In this document: positions 24,513 to 34,522 of the stretch, piece after piece
Numbering within the stretch: the first letter of the stretch is position 1
How the letters are laid out: every line of letters begins with the position of its first letter
Notes under the pieces: model-generated
Database searches by the model: none
Told to the model about the DNA's origin: nothing
What the model saw: only the letters and a program-made list of their open reading frames with translations
Program-made: the position numbers and the translations under genes
Origin: Thiodiazotropha sp040506705
Lineage (GTDB): Bacteria; Pseudomonadota; Gammaproteobacteria; Chromatiales; Chromatiaceae
NCBI GenBank assembly: GCA_040506705.1
Contig: JBEVWG010000024.1
Location: 44,921-108,920 of the forward strand
Reading direction: 5' to 3'
DNA length: 64,000 bases

Positions 24513-26444
24513 TCAGTACTGACCCAGGCCCATCTCGATGTAACCCGTGGGGCAGACCTCCTTGCAGATGTGGCAACCGACGCACTTGGTATAGTCGGTC
24601 TCAACATAACGTCCCATGGCGCGCTCACTCTTGTTTACGCGGTAAACAGCATCCTGCGGGCAGTAGATGACACAGTTGTCGCACTCGAAGCAGAAACCGC
24701 AGCTCATGCAGCGCTTTGCTTCACTGATTGCAGACTCCTCAGAGAGTCCAGTAAAACGCTCCATCATGCTTCCCAATACATTGGAGGTATTCACATCCAC
24801 CTCATCCCTGGTATTCAATGGCTCGTATGAGAAGTGCCCTGTAAACATTGCACTACTCTTGACCACATCTGCATCGGCACGATTCTCAAAATTGTGGACA
24901 GACCACTTGGCGTCGCTGGTGCCCCAGGTCTGGCCATGGTTGTACTCATCCGGGGAGAGATCTTTCTCAGCCAACTCCTGTAACAGATCGAAATGATGAC
25001 CTTCCACCTTGGGTCGGTCATCCACTGTTTTGCCATTCAAATATTTATCAATACCCTCAACAGCTATAGAGGCCTGACCAATAGCAGTGGTCAGCAGATG
25101 TGGATTCACAGCATCCCCAGCTACGAAATGACCGGTCTTACCTTTGACCTGCATACTCTGGTCGGCATCGATTAGATTCCACTCATTGGCAATGCCATCG
25201 ATACCTTCATAGTCACCGGTCTGGCCGGTAGCAGCAACAATCAGCTCGCAGCTGATCTCGAATGGTTCTCCGTTGGCCTCCATTTTGCCGCTGGACCAGT
25301 CTACCGGTTGCACTTTCAGGGCATAGGCACGACCCTGATCATCCAGCATCACTTCAAGTGGTGCCAGGCTGTCGTGGATCTCCACACCCTCTGCGATACA
25401 GGCCTCCAGCTCATGCTTGGTACAAGGGGCCTTGGCAATGGGGCGGCGATAGACCAGCCAGCAATCAGAATCGGAGCGCTTGGCTGTCTGGTCGTTGCTC
25501 TGGCTGCCTGAGCCATCAAAAACGGCCTCAGGTCGTTCAGAGCTATCGAGGTTTGCCACTTCACCAATGCGCTTGGCCACAGCGGCCACGTCCATCGCAG
25601 TATCGCCACCACCAATTACCAGGATGCGGCCGTTCAGATATTTTAAGGAACCCTCATTGAATGACTTCAGAAAGGTCATTCCATCCACACAGTTTGGTGC
25701 AGCACCACCTTCAACACATAGCGGCTTTCCAAACACAGTGCCTACGCTCCAGAAAATGGCATCGAAATCTTTCTCCAGCGCTTGTACCCCCAGGTCACGC
25801 CCTACACGGATATTAAGTTCCACATCGATACCACCTACGTCGAGGATACGTTGGGTCTCGTGTTGCAGTACATCCCGTGGAATACGATAACCAGGAATAC
25901 CGAACACCATCTGGCCGCCCAGAGCGCTATGGGCTTCATAGATGGTTGAGCGATGACCAAGACGGCGCAGAAACAGCGCGGCGGCAAGGCCGGCAGGACC
26001 ACCACCGATGATTGCCACGCGCTTACCGGAGTCTGTCTCAGGCTTGGTGAAGGCCAGGTTGTTCTCCCTCGCCCAATCACCAATATATTGTTCTATTGAG
26101 TTGATGCCAACATGACCGTCCAGAGTGTTGCGATTACACCCTCCCTGGCAGGGGGCAGGGCATACCCGACCCATGATCGCTGGAAAGGGGTTCGCCATAG
26201 TCAATCGCTCAAAGGCGTGCTGCTGCCAGGGTATACCGTCCTTGGGTTTATCCAGACCACGTACAATCGATAACCAGCCACGGATATCGTGGCCAGAGGG
26301 GCAGACATTTTGACAAGGAGGCGTGCGCTGGATATAGGTGGGGCAGACGTAAGACTCACCTTGATTGATCACATCACTATCCCAGTCATAATGCTCATCA
26401 TCACCATCTTCATAGCGCCGATATGTTGGATCACTATCACTCAT
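24513..26444 (-). CDS. dsrL: DsrL-like NAD(P)H:acceptor iron-sulfur flavoprotein
   Basis: A 643-aa protein. An N-terminal GltD-type Fe-S/helical domain (CPTYIQRTPPCQNVCPSG, then GRVCPAPCQGGCNR) precedes a two-dinucleotide oxidoreductase core (FAD site IIGGGPAGLAAA about 148-160; second site VIGGGDTAMDVAA). The C-terminus is a 2x[4Fe-4S] ferredoxin (CMSCGFCFECDNC...CP, then CVGCHICKEVCP). This order and length match DsrL, which exchanges electrons between NAD(P)H and the DsrABC sulfite reductase system in sulfur oxidisers. No dsr genes are adjacent, so it is an orphan or a second copy, or a related GltD-like enzyme. AAAGGAG precedes the ATG at 26444. Confidence 0.7.
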   Translation of the reverse strand: MSDSDPTYRRYEDGDDEHYDWDSDVINQGESYVCPTYIQRTPPCQNVCPSGHDIRGWLSIVRGLDKPKDGIPWQQHAFERLTMANPFPAIMGRVCPAPCQGGCNRNTLDGHVGINSIEQYIGDWARENNLAFTKPETDSGKRVAIIGGGPAGLAAALFLRRLGHRSTIYEAHSALGGQMVFGIPGYRIPRDVLQHETQRILDVGGIDVELNIRVGRDLGVQALEKDFDAIFWSVGTVFGKPLCVEGGAAPNCVDGMTFLKSFNEGSLKYLNGRILVIGGGDTAMDVAAVAKRIGEVANLDSSERPEAVFDGSGSQSNDQTAKRSDSDCWLVYRRPIAKAPCTKHELEACIAEGVEIHDSLAPLEVMLDDQGRAYALKVQPVDWSSGKMEANGEPFEISCELIVAATGQTGDYEGIDGIANEWNLIDADQSMQVKGKTGHFVAGDAVNPHLLTTAIGQASIAVEGIDKYLNGKTVDDRPKVEGHHFDLLQELAEKDLSPDEYNHGQTWGTSDAKWSVHNFENRADADVVKSSAMFTGHFSYEPLNTRDEVDVNTSNVLGSMMERFTGLSEESAISEAKRCMSCGFCFECDNCVIYCPQDAVYRVNKSERAMGRYVETDYTKCVGCHICKEVCPTGYIEMGLGQY

Positions 26445-26727
26445 TTTACTAATCACTCCTTTAACTGCTTATTGATCTAATCTTTGTGCACTGCCAATTA
26501 ACTCTCCACTGCCCCAGAAAAGAGTATGCAAAGTATATAGAGTGAAGGGGCTGTTGTGCACAATTTAAACAAAAGTTTTTTAAGAGAGGCTTAAACCTGG
26601 TATGTAACTGGTCACCCTTTTAAAAAATTGAGACAAATTTAGTCTCATGCCGGAGTATATCTATACCCGAGTTTGTTTATGTCACATAGCATTTTCATTG
26701 TTGCTATAAGCAGTATGTTAAATCTAA

Positions 26728-26764
26728 TTGATCCAGATCATAGATACTAACCAGGTCATAGATA
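26728..26764. promoter_or_regulatory. FNR/CRP-like box and direct repeat in divergent promoter region
   Basis: TTGAT-CCAG-ATCAT (26728-26741) matches the FNR consensus TTGAT-N4-ATCAA at nine of ten positions. It overlaps the first of two AGxTCATAGATA direct repeats (26735-26746 and 26753-26764, 18 nt apart). It lies between the divergent DsrL-like and ferredoxin genes, a sensible place for redox control of both. No other feature is seen in the remaining divergent spacer (26445-26923). Confidence 0.45.
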
Positions 26765-26923
26765 TTCGATGTATGGGGTACAGATTGGCTAAGGTGCAGA
26801 TTAACTAACCTCCAAGGCAAATATTTGTGATCAAAGTCTCAAGCCACTTCATGGTTACTTAAGCTATTGCATAGATAATCATTCTGACGAAGTCCTGTGT
26901 CAGGCCAGAGAAGGGTAGATGTA

Positions 26924-27349
26924 ATGGACATTTTCACCATTATAATTATGATATTGGTTCTTGTGGTAGTTCCGATAGGGGTTAGCTATCTCGCGCGACG
27001 AGGAAAAGCACTCTACGATTCCGGGGAGAGTTTCGCTTTTGAGGTATCGACTTTTTCGCCGGATGTAAATGGTGAGGCAGTGGAAAATGAGCAAGAGATC
27101 ACTGTCTCCTTTTGCGAAAGCAGTAAGCAGTATCGCTGGATTGGAACAAAGGAGTCTTTACTGGAATTTGCTGAATCGAGAGGTATTGAGGTTGAGTCCC
27201 TTTGCCGGGCAGGGGAGTGTGGTTCCTGCCGGACCAGGCTTGTTGAAGGCGAGGTGAAATATCATAAGAAGCCCGGTATCAATCCAGGTCGTGGCTATTG
27301 TCTGCTGTGTATCTCTAAACCCAGATCGAACATCGTGTTGAAGAGGTAG
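26924..27349 (+). CDS. Membrane-anchored [2Fe-2S] ferredoxin-domain protein
   Basis: A 141-aa protein with one N-terminal transmembrane helix (MDIFTIIIMILVLVVVPIGV) and a C-terminal plant-type [2Fe-2S] domain with the C-X4-C-X2-C-Xn-C pattern (SLCRAGECGSCRTRL and YCLLC). The ATG at 26924 has GAAGGG 9 nt upstream and is preferred over the GTG at 26897. It is a one-electron carrier at the cytoplasmic face or periplasm; the topology is not certain. It is divergent from the DsrL-like gene, so the two may form a shared electron path. Confidence 0.85.
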   Translation: MDIFTIIIMILVLVVVPIGVSYLARRGKALYDSGESFAFEVSTFSPDVNGEAVENEQEITVSFCESSKQYRWIGTKESLLEFAESRGIEVESLCRAGECGSCRTRLVEGEVKYHKKPGINPGRGYCLLCISKPRSNIVLKR

Positions 27350-28054
27350 GGCTGTCAACCAGGGAACCTCATGTTTATCAAAAAAAATAAAATAACCAAG
27401 TTTCAATTAGGGGAATAGAGGCTGCACTTTACTATCTGGTAGTTATTGATCAACTCTATTGAAGCCCTGAAGACGATATATGTTAGTTTTCGGGGTAATA
27501 ATATCGTTAATAATCCTCTCTATATTGCAAATGATCTTATTAATTGAGATAGGTCAAAGAATTAGTATATTTGCATGTTCAATTATTGTTGATTATGACA
27601 CTATATAATCCGAAAGTTAAAAGAAGTATTACAACTGCTTTCGCCATAGATGCTTCAATAAATCTAGACGCGGTTATTTTTGGATGTCCCGTCTCTATCG
27701 CAAAAAGCGTGACCATGAATATATATCCTATATGTTCTGCAGTTTTATTTTTGTTAGTTGCTCGTTAATAGATAGACGTAATTTCTTATATTGAAATTAG
27801 TCACTGGTTTCTAGAGTGTCTCTTTATTATTAACCAATGCTGTTTCGTGCTCTAATTTTCAATCATGAGTGGTAACTTGTAAGTATTCAACTTCAAGTAT
27901 GGGGATTTTGCAGACAAATCTTACAGATTATTATCTATCCTGCTTCTACTAAAAAATCATTCTTCTTTTGTGATTTGATTTATCCATTTTGTAGTTACTG
28001 AGCCCTATGGTTTGACTATCTAGTCTCAGCTTAATTAGTATTTAGGAGAAATCA
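27350..28054. other. AT-rich intergenic region, no gene seen
   Basis: About 700 nt of low-G+C sequence. A 65-codon open frame at 27571-27768 has no ribosome site, no signal and no recognisable motif. The part next to 28054 must hold the porin promoter and leader. Confidence 0.5.
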
Positions 28055-29389
28055 ATGAAAATAAAAAGCTTGTATTTAGTCATGCTTGTTATGTTTTTTG
28101 GACAAGCATTTGCCGCAGAAGATTCAACTTCGACAGGTGATGTGGGGAAGCTTGATTTCAGTCTCAAGGCGATGCACATTCTGGGTGATGCCGGTAATGG
28201 TTATGATCCATCTGAAGGTAGTGCATATTTGATTAAATTAAAATACCTGACTCCATCCTGGAAAGACCTGAAATTAGGCGTAGGCTTTTACAATGTTGGG
28301 GATTTGTTTAACTTGACTGATTTTGATGCGGCTGCTGATTCTGATAAGCGACTGGCACGTGGTATGTTTGTAACTGATGATGGCCAGGAAAAATCCCATA
28401 TGGGTGAATTCTATCTGAACTACACGCATGAAAAATTTGTGGTTAATGGTGGACGACAACTTTATAAAACTCCATTGACAACTATTACTTATAGTACCAT
28501 GCCGAATTTTCATACGGCCTTCGGTATCAGTACATCAGCTATTCCGAAATTAAAGTTGTCTTTAGATCAGGTCACTCAGATCTCCTTTGGTGCGCGGTCT
28601 GCGACTGACTATGGATTGATAGGTGAGGCTACACGAACTGCTGGTGCATCTTTTAGTCCCGTTGCTTTAGAGCAAGCTGAATTTTTGAGTGTTTCAAAAG
28701 CTGCAATAGGCGTTGACGAAGATACAAATGGCATTACAGTTCTCGGCGTTAACTACGATTTAATGAAGAATGTAAAAATATCAGCCTGGAATTATTATGC
28801 TGATGATATTTCAAACACACTCTATATGGATGCCACCGCCGGATTTCCAGTTAATAAATTTAAAATTGGCATTTCAGCACAATACTTAACCCAGAGCGAG
28901 ACTGGTGATCTAATTGATGAGATGGATTTCCGTGGGTTTACCGATGGTATTGATTACAATCTTTTTGGACTTAAGGCTGTATTGAAAGGTAAGGGCTGGA
29001 TGGCTTTTGCTGCATATAATAAATCGAGTGGCGACACAGGTATGTTTAATTCTTGGGGTGGTGATCCTGCATACACAAGTACAATCTTTTCTCGCAACGC
29101 TTATCGCGAGAACGTCAGTGCATATAAGCTTGGCGTAAAGTACAATTTCATGAAGAACTTATTTGCAATGCTTAGTTATGCAAATTATGGTCAATCAGAT
29201 ACTCTTGGCTTCGGTGGTGCTGGCACTGCGGCAACAACAGATGCTGATGAAATCGACCTGGTATTGGTTTACAAGCCGATAAAGGATCTGATGCTGAAAC
29301 TATTTCATGCCGAACGCACAAGCGAATATGATGGTGTCGTTGATAGAACACAATCTCATACACGACTGATAGCATCCTATAAGTTTTAG
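28055..29389 (+). CDS. OprD-type outer-membrane porin
   Basis: A 444-aa protein with a signal peptide (MKIKSLYLVMLVMFFGQAFA), then alternating amphipathic beta-strands and a C-terminal aromatic residue (SYKF), the signature for BAM-assembled barrels. The early KLKYLTPSWKDLKLGVGFYN and GEFYLNYTHEKFVVNGGRQL segments fit OprD/OpdE-like porins of substrate-specific uptake. TTAGGAG lies 7 nt from the ATG, an unusually good site, fitting high expression. A strong hairpin follows. The substrate is unknown. Confidence 0.8.
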   Translation: MKIKSLYLVMLVMFFGQAFAAEDSTSTGDVGKLDFSLKAMHILGDAGNGYDPSEGSAYLIKLKYLTPSWKDLKLGVGFYNVGDLFNLTDFDAAADSDKRLARGMFVTDDGQEKSHMGEFYLNYTHEKFVVNGGRQLYKTPLTTITYSTMPNFHTAFGISTSAIPKLKLSLDQVTQISFGARSATDYGLIGEATRTAGASFSPVALEQAEFLSVSKAAIGVDEDTNGITVLGVNYDLMKNVKISAWNYYADDISNTLYMDATAGFPVNKFKIGISAQYLTQSETGDLIDEMDFRGFTDGIDYNLFGLKAVLKGKGWMAFAAYNKSSGDTGMFNSWGGDPAYTSTIFSRNAYRENVSAYKLGVKYNFMKNLFAMLSYANYGQSDTLGFGGAGTAATTDADEIDLVLVYKPIKDLMLKLFHAERTSEYDGVVDRTQSHTRLIASYKF

Positions 29390-29407
29390 TGGATTATATT
29401 GCAGAGA

Positions 29408-29436
29408 TGAACTCCCGGTGAATAGTCGGGAGTTCA
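29408..29436 (+). terminator. Terminator hairpin after the porin gene
   Basis: A perfect 10-bp stem TGAACTCCCG / CGGGAGTTCA with a 9-nt loop, 18 nt after the stop codon. It has no long T-run. The following region to 29812 shows no gene. Confidence 0.7.
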
Positions 29437-29812
29437 GTATTACACCATGAAATGGTAGTGATTATATCTTCACGAGTAGAGGGAATCGCCGATCTCCATA
29501 ATCAGATGTTGACTCGCTACTGAGTCATCATTATGTGTCAGGAAAAGTAACAAGCTATCTTATTCACTCTAGCCTACTACCTGGAGTTGACAGGTAGGGC
29601 CATAAGAGAGAATGTGGTTTTATTTGGGAGGCGGTTCATTGCGGCTTTGTCGATTATCTGAAGCCAAATTCAGACTCCATAGACAATAGTAAAACTATAA
29701 ACTATCTGTTGAAATAAATGATCGATCTCCCGAAGTGGTATGGTTGTATCAATACCTGATACGCCCGCTCTTAGATTAGCTTTCGATAGAGATCCCAGGG
29801 ACAAGTGAAGTT

Positions 29813-29875
29813 ATGAAATTACTGTCTAAACTCAATCCTGATTACAGCAACAGGGTAGTTCGTTGCGACAACTGA
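29813..29875 (+). CDS. 20-codon leader ORF overlapping the MMPL fusion start
   Basis: It reads MKLLSKLNPDYSNRVVRCDN and is preceded by a GTGAAG-type site. It ends 13 nt inside the next gene in another frame. The large downstream gene has only a TTG start, so translation through this leader may set its expression. It could also mark a start-site frameshift. Evidence is positional only. Confidence 0.35.
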   Translation: MKLLSKLNPDYSNRVVRCDN

Positions 29876-32800
29876 TCATCCAGGCTGCAAAACTGCCCTG
29901 GCTGGTTCTCCTGATACTGGTTGGTGTTAGTCTGATGGCAGCCAATCAGCTTTACAAACTTACATTCAATGTCTCGACTGGTGATATGCTGGTCTTGGAT
30001 GATGTCGATCTCGATTATTATCGACAAACGCTGCAGAATTTTGGCTCTGACAGCGTGATTATTGCCTACTTTGGAGATGGTCAGTTGGCCACAGCCGGAA
30101 AGCTACAGGCTGTACGCCAAGTATTGGATCGCATAGAGGCTTTACCTGACGTTCAACGTTCAGAAAGCCTATTCAATTTACCGCATATCCGCAGCGTCAA
30201 TGGTGATGTCACCACTACCCCGTATCTGGCAGAAGTGCCGGTAGACCAGGAAAGAGTCACTCAACTGTTCTCTCAGGCGCTGAAGAACCCCTTTGTCACA
30301 GGTAACCTGTTGGCTCCCAGCCACAAGGCTATGGCCGCTGTTTTTTACCTACAGACAGGGCTCGATGAAGCCAGAGCCGAAGTCGTGTCAAACAGTATCG
30401 ATGCCCAACTTGCCACCCTGCAGCAAGAGCTTGAGCATGCATTTCAGCTCGGTACGCCTTTTCTCAACAAAGAGATCGCGCTACGTATAGACCAAGACCT
30501 GCGGCACACCTTACCCATCGCTCTGGCTGTTCTGCTTATCACCCTGGCGCTGGCTTTGCGTCGTGTAAGCGGTATGCTAATTCCGCTCCTGTCCGCTGGC
30601 ATCAGTGTATTGTGGACGCTTGGTCTTATGGCTGCACTGGAAATCCCACTGAATGTGGTGACAGTGATCGTACCAGCGCTACTGATTACCATTGGCTCAA
30701 CAGAAGATATCCACCTGCTCTCAGAATACTACACCCTACGTGATGCTGGTCATCGTAAGAGTGCAGCAGTAGATTACATGGCCAGTAACATGGGCACTAT
30801 CATCACCCTGACCTTCTTCACTACCTACCTGGGTTTTCTATCGATAGCCCTCAACGATATCAAGCTACTTAGCCAGTTTGGCCTGATTGCCTCCAGCGGC
30901 CTGCTGATAAACTACCTTGTGACGATTAGTTTGGTGCCGGTTCTGCTCGAACTATTTGGCACAAAATCCTCCAACAATGCAAAACGTGGCCACCGCCGTC
31001 TGCTTCCCCTGTTAGCTGAGCGCACCTATCAGATAGTCAGTCATAATCGACCTACCGTAGTTGTACTGATTATTGTTGCAGTGGCACTTTCCGCCGCAGG
31101 TATAGGAATGTTGAAACCTGACAACACTACACTTGGTTATTTCGAGGAAGATTCAGAACTAAGACAACGCCTGCAGACAATTCAATCTGAACTTGCCGGC
31201 ATGGAAACCATGTCCATCGTGCTCGATTCCGGCATCGAAGGTACTTTTCTACAGATACATTATCTTGAGGAAATAGAGCGTCTACAGCGTTACCTGGTCG
31301 AGTCCGGTTTTGCTGATTCAACTCTTTCCTTTGTCGACTATCTCGCGTTCATGCATGTGGCAATGGAAGAAGATAACAGCGCTGAGCTCTATCTGCCAGA
31401 TGACGATGCCATGGTTCGCGAGTATATGTTGTTTATTAAGCGCAATCAGGTTAAGAGCTATCTGTCGGAAGATCACAGTATGGCTCGTATTGCTATTCGC
31501 CACCGGGTAACGTCATCCTATGAGCTCAATCAGTGGACTGAAAAGATCCGCGCCCACATTGCAGCTGATGTCGATCCCGGATTGAACGTCAAGCTCACAG
31601 GAGAGTCTCTATTGGCCGCCAAGGCAGCTGATTATATGATCGATGCGCAGTTACAATCACTTCTGCTGATGATTGCCGTGATTTTCATGATTACCTCGGT
31701 ACTGTTCTTCAGCAGCAAGGCTGGCTTGATAGCAGTTCTGCCCAATCTACTTCCGATACTTATCCTATTTGGTACCATGGGCTTGATTGGGCTTCCCCTG
31801 AATACAGGTACTGCGATGACAGCCAGTATCGCACTTGGTATCTGTGTGGATGACACCATGCACTTTATGATGCGCTACAACCAATTGGCAAAGCGCATGA
31901 CCGACAAGGCAGATGTCCTGCGCCAGACAGTTCGTCACGAAGCTATTCCCATCCTTACCACATCAGTCGCCCTTGCACTGGGTTTCGCGGTAATGGCGAT
32001 ATCAAACTTCCCACCTATCGTCCATTTCGGGTTGCTCAGTGCATTTGTCATTTTTCTCGCTGTAGTGGCGACTTTTATCTTTACTCCGCTGTTATTGAGC
32101 TTCGTCAGCCTCATCACTCTGTGGGATGTATTGTCACTCAAGCTCAAGCGCGAGGTGGTTGAAGAGTCCCAACTGTTCAGTGGACTGAGCGCGCTGCAGG
32201 TTCGTAAAGCAGTACTGCTTGGTACTATGAGCGAGCATCAGGCGGGTGAGGTCGTAGTACGTCAGGGTGACATGGGCCGGAACCTTTACATTATGCTCGA
32301 TGGGGATGCAGTCGTTTCCAAGCAGCATGAAGATGGCTCAAAAAATGTGCTAGATACCATCCAGGTTGGTGACATGTTCGGTGAGATTGCACTCGTTGCA
32401 GATCAGCCACGCATGGCTGATGTCACCACACAGAGCCAGGTTACGCTGTTGAGTTTCGACCGTGCAGCCCTCGCACGTATCGCACACATTTACCCACGCA
32501 TAGCTGCAAAAATCCTCGGAAACATCTCCCTCGTACTGGGGGCACGTTTTACCCGTATCACCAAGCTCGATCCAATGCTTCTCGACGATGAGACAGGAGC
32601 CTTGAAGAGATCTGTATTCACACTCCTGCTGGAAAAAGAGATCAGTGCAGCACGACGCCACAGTCATCCCCTCTCGCTGTTGATCCTGAAACTACAGGGC
32701 ATGGAAGAAGATGGCAAGGTAACTTCAATTGCTCAAATTTTCCACATATCTCGCATTACTCTGATGCATCTGCGTTCAGAAGACCACCTGTGCCGCTGGA

Positions 32801-32988
32801 ACAATTCAACCTTTATCCTGTTGATGCCAAAGACAGGACAGGAGCAGGCAGAGCGGGTGAGGGACAGATTACTGGCAGCGATCGGCACCGAGAGAGGGTC
32901 ACTAAATCACTGCACGATGCTAGACGAAACAGAAAGTTTTGAAAAATTTCTGAAACGTATAGAACAGAAAGAACGTTCAATGCGCTAG
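29863..32988 (+). CDS. MMPL/RND exporter fused to cNMP-binding and degenerate GGDEF domains
   Basis: A 1041-aa protein. Residues 1-760 form an RND-superfamily (MMPL/SSD-type) transporter: TM1, a periplasmic domain, five TMs with TIGSTEDIHLLSEYY, a second periplasmic domain, then TMs with GICVDDTMHFMMRY. Residues about 780-880 are a cyclic-nucleotide-binding fold (VVVRQGDMGRNLYIMLDGDA and GDMFGEIALVADQPRMADV). Residues about 900-1030 resemble GGDEF (DDETGALKRSVFTLLLEKEI) but the active loop reads RWNNSTFILLMP, so it should not make c-di-GMP. The only in-frame start is TTG. The family exports hydrophobic molecules such as lipids or hopanoids. The nucleotide sensor may gate transport. Confidence 0.85.
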   Translation: MRQLIIQAAKLPWLVLLILVGVSLMAANQLYKLTFNVSTGDMLVLDDVDLDYYRQTLQNFGSDSVIIAYFGDGQLATAGKLQAVRQVLDRIEALPDVQRSESLFNLPHIRSVNGDVTTTPYLAEVPVDQERVTQLFSQALKNPFVTGNLLAPSHKAMAAVFYLQTGLDEARAEVVSNSIDAQLATLQQELEHAFQLGTPFLNKEIALRIDQDLRHTLPIALAVLLITLALALRRVSGMLIPLLSAGISVLWTLGLMAALEIPLNVVTVIVPALLITIGSTEDIHLLSEYYTLRDAGHRKSAAVDYMASNMGTIITLTFFTTYLGFLSIALNDIKLLSQFGLIASSGLLINYLVTISLVPVLLELFGTKSSNNAKRGHRRLLPLLAERTYQIVSHNRPTVVVLIIVAVALSAAGIGMLKPDNTTLGYFEEDSELRQRLQTIQSELAGMETMSIVLDSGIEGTFLQIHYLEEIERLQRYLVESGFADSTLSFVDYLAFMHVAMEEDNSAELYLPDDDAMVREYMLFIKRNQVKSYLSEDHSMARIAIRHRVTSSYELNQWTEKIRAHIAADVDPGLNVKLTGESLLAAKAADYMIDAQLQSLLLMIAVIFMITSVLFFSSKAGLIAVLPNLLPILILFGTMGLIGLPLNTGTAMTASIALGICVDDTMHFMMRYNQLAKRMTDKADVLRQTVRHEAIPILTTSVALALGFAVMAISNFPPIVHFGLLSAFVIFLAVVATFIFTPLLLSFVSLITLWDVLSLKLKREVVEESQLFSGLSALQVRKAVLLGTMSEHQAGEVVVRQGDMGRNLYIMLDGDAVVSKQHEDGSKNVLDTIQVGDMFGEIALVADQPRMADVTTQSQVTLLSFDRAALARIAHIYPRIAAKILGNISLVLGARFTRITKLDPMLLDDETGALKRSVFTLLLEKEISAARRHSHPLSLLILKLQGMEEDGKVTSIAQIFHISRITLMHLRSEDHLCRWNNSTFILLMPKTGQEQAERVRDRLLAAIGTERGSLNHCTMLDETESFEKFLKRIEQKERSMR

Positions 32989-33017
32989 GGCCTGCTAACA
33001 CTAATCGAATCTGCCCT
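32987..33017. repeat. Dispersed palindromic repeat, copy 2
   Basis: AGGGCCT, then the core GCTAACACTAATCGAAT, then CTGCCCT: the same element as at 1007-1037 with three or four changes. It begins inside the stop codon of the MMPL fusion gene. Confidence 0.65.
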
Positions 33018-33232
33018 GCTGAGACTGTTTTTTCATCCAGAACCAGGAGTATGGTGATCATCACAGAGAAGTACGCTTAGAATATATTGACTTTTGAAGG
33101 GGGTGTCTTCGGGAAAGAGAGGCTAAACCCTACATATTTATGTAGATCTGTTACAAGCTGTTTCACAAACCAATACATACCAGTTACTTGGATGTATACT
33201 TTTTGAAAGGATTATAGGAATAGTCGTGGGGT

Positions 33233-34498
33233 ATGAGGACAATGAAACCAGTGACTGCCACTTTTCTTCAGCTGGGTTTACTAACGCTGACTGCAGTTGT
33301 ACAAATTAACTCCGCTATCTGTGCAGCTGGTTCCCCTGCTCAGGATTCACGTAAAAAACCGGGATTCTATACTGATGATTTTCGTATACTTCCAGAGGTT
33401 GAAGCGACCGTCTACTACGATAACAACATCTATGCGACTAAACGGCTCAAGGAGGCAGATTGGGTTGCTTTGATCTCTCCAAGGCTGGGCGTTGACTCCC
33501 TATGGGAATCTCATAGCCTGGAATTAGATGGCGGTGCTGATTTTGGTCGTTTCACCGACAACGGATCTGAAGACTACGATGACTATTGGCTGAATGGAAA
33601 TGCTGAGTTTGAGATCAGTACAGATCGTCAACTCTATAGCTCTGCCAGTTACAATCACAATCATGAGAACCGGGGTTCCAAGGAGGGGGGCAGTCTGCAA
33701 ATTGATGAACCTACCACCTATGATCTCATTGATGCTCAAGCTGGTGTTAATCAGAAATTCGACCTGACCTCCATTAAAGCCGGTCTAACCTATAAGCAAC
33801 TGGACTACGATAATGTTGGTAGTCTCTATAACGACGATCGTGATCGTACAGAATCAGGGTTTGGGGTTCGCTTGAGCTATGGCTTACCGAGTCGGAGTGA
33901 AATCTATACTCAGGCAATTTTGAATCGTAGAGATTATGGGGATCGTCAGGACCAGTTTGGTTATAACAGGGATTCGAAGGGTAGTAACCTGATAATTGGT
34001 GCGTCCCGCCGATATGGTAAAGGCAATAAATTAGATGCTTATCTGGGGCAGATAAATCAGGATTATGATGATTCCCGTTTTGATAGTGTCAATCTTTTGA
34101 TTTATGGATTAGATCTTAGATGGTACCCCTCAAATAAGACAAAGATTACCGCAAAAGTAGAGCGCACACAGAATGAAACAACTGAGGTTGGCGCCTCAAG
34201 CTATCTATATACTTATGTCGATCTGCAGATTGACCAGAAACTCGGCAAGGATATTCTGGGATACGTCAATGTCAATCGTGGTGTTGCAGACTTTCAGGAT
34301 GTGGGTAGGGAAGACGTGAGTCAGTCATTGGGTATTGGATTGAAATACTATCTCAATCCCTTGGTTATGTTTTCAAGTAGCTACAGCTATATTGATAATG
34401 ACTCCAATGATACGAATCGTGTCTATGGTGTGTCTGAGAGCTATGATTATAAACGGGGCGTTATTTTCTTCACTGTGCGTGCCAGATTGGTGCCATGA
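33233..34498 (+). CDS. Outer-membrane beta-barrel protein (BBP2-like)
   Basis: A 421-aa protein with a signal peptide (1-29) and repeated beta-hairpins from about 45 to the end, such as EVEATVYYDNNIYAT and QLYSSASYNHNHENR. The last strand is VIFFTVRARLVP. The opening 'E-Y-DNN-Y-T' strand is typical of the putative beta-barrel porin 2 family, often found with exopolysaccharide secretion. Two close ATGs (33233, 33242) are possible starts. No polysaccharide genes are adjacent, though the GT2 operon is in the same window. Function unknown. Confidence 0.75.
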   Translation: MRTMKPVTATFLQLGLLTLTAVVQINSAICAAGSPAQDSRKKPGFYTDDFRILPEVEATVYYDNNIYATKRLKEADWVALISPRLGVDSLWESHSLELDGGADFGRFTDNGSEDYDDYWLNGNAEFEISTDRQLYSSASYNHNHENRGSKEGGSLQIDEPTTYDLIDAQAGVNQKFDLTSIKAGLTYKQLDYDNVGSLYNDDRDRTESGFGVRLSYGLPSRSEIYTQAILNRRDYGDRQDQFGYNRDSKGSNLIIGASRRYGKGNKLDAYLGQINQDYDDSRFDSVNLLIYGLDLRWYPSNKTKITAKVERTQNETTEVGASSYLYTYVDLQIDQKLGKDILGYVNVNRGVADFQDVGREDVSQSLGIGLKYYLNPLVMFSSSYSYIDNDSNDTNRVYGVSESYDYKRGVIFFTVRARLVP

Positions 34499-34522
34499 TA
34501 TTATATGACGCACCACACTAGA

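Noticed and set aside
27571..27768. 65-codon frame in an AT-rich gap
   Set aside because: No ribosome site or motif; such frames are expected by chance.
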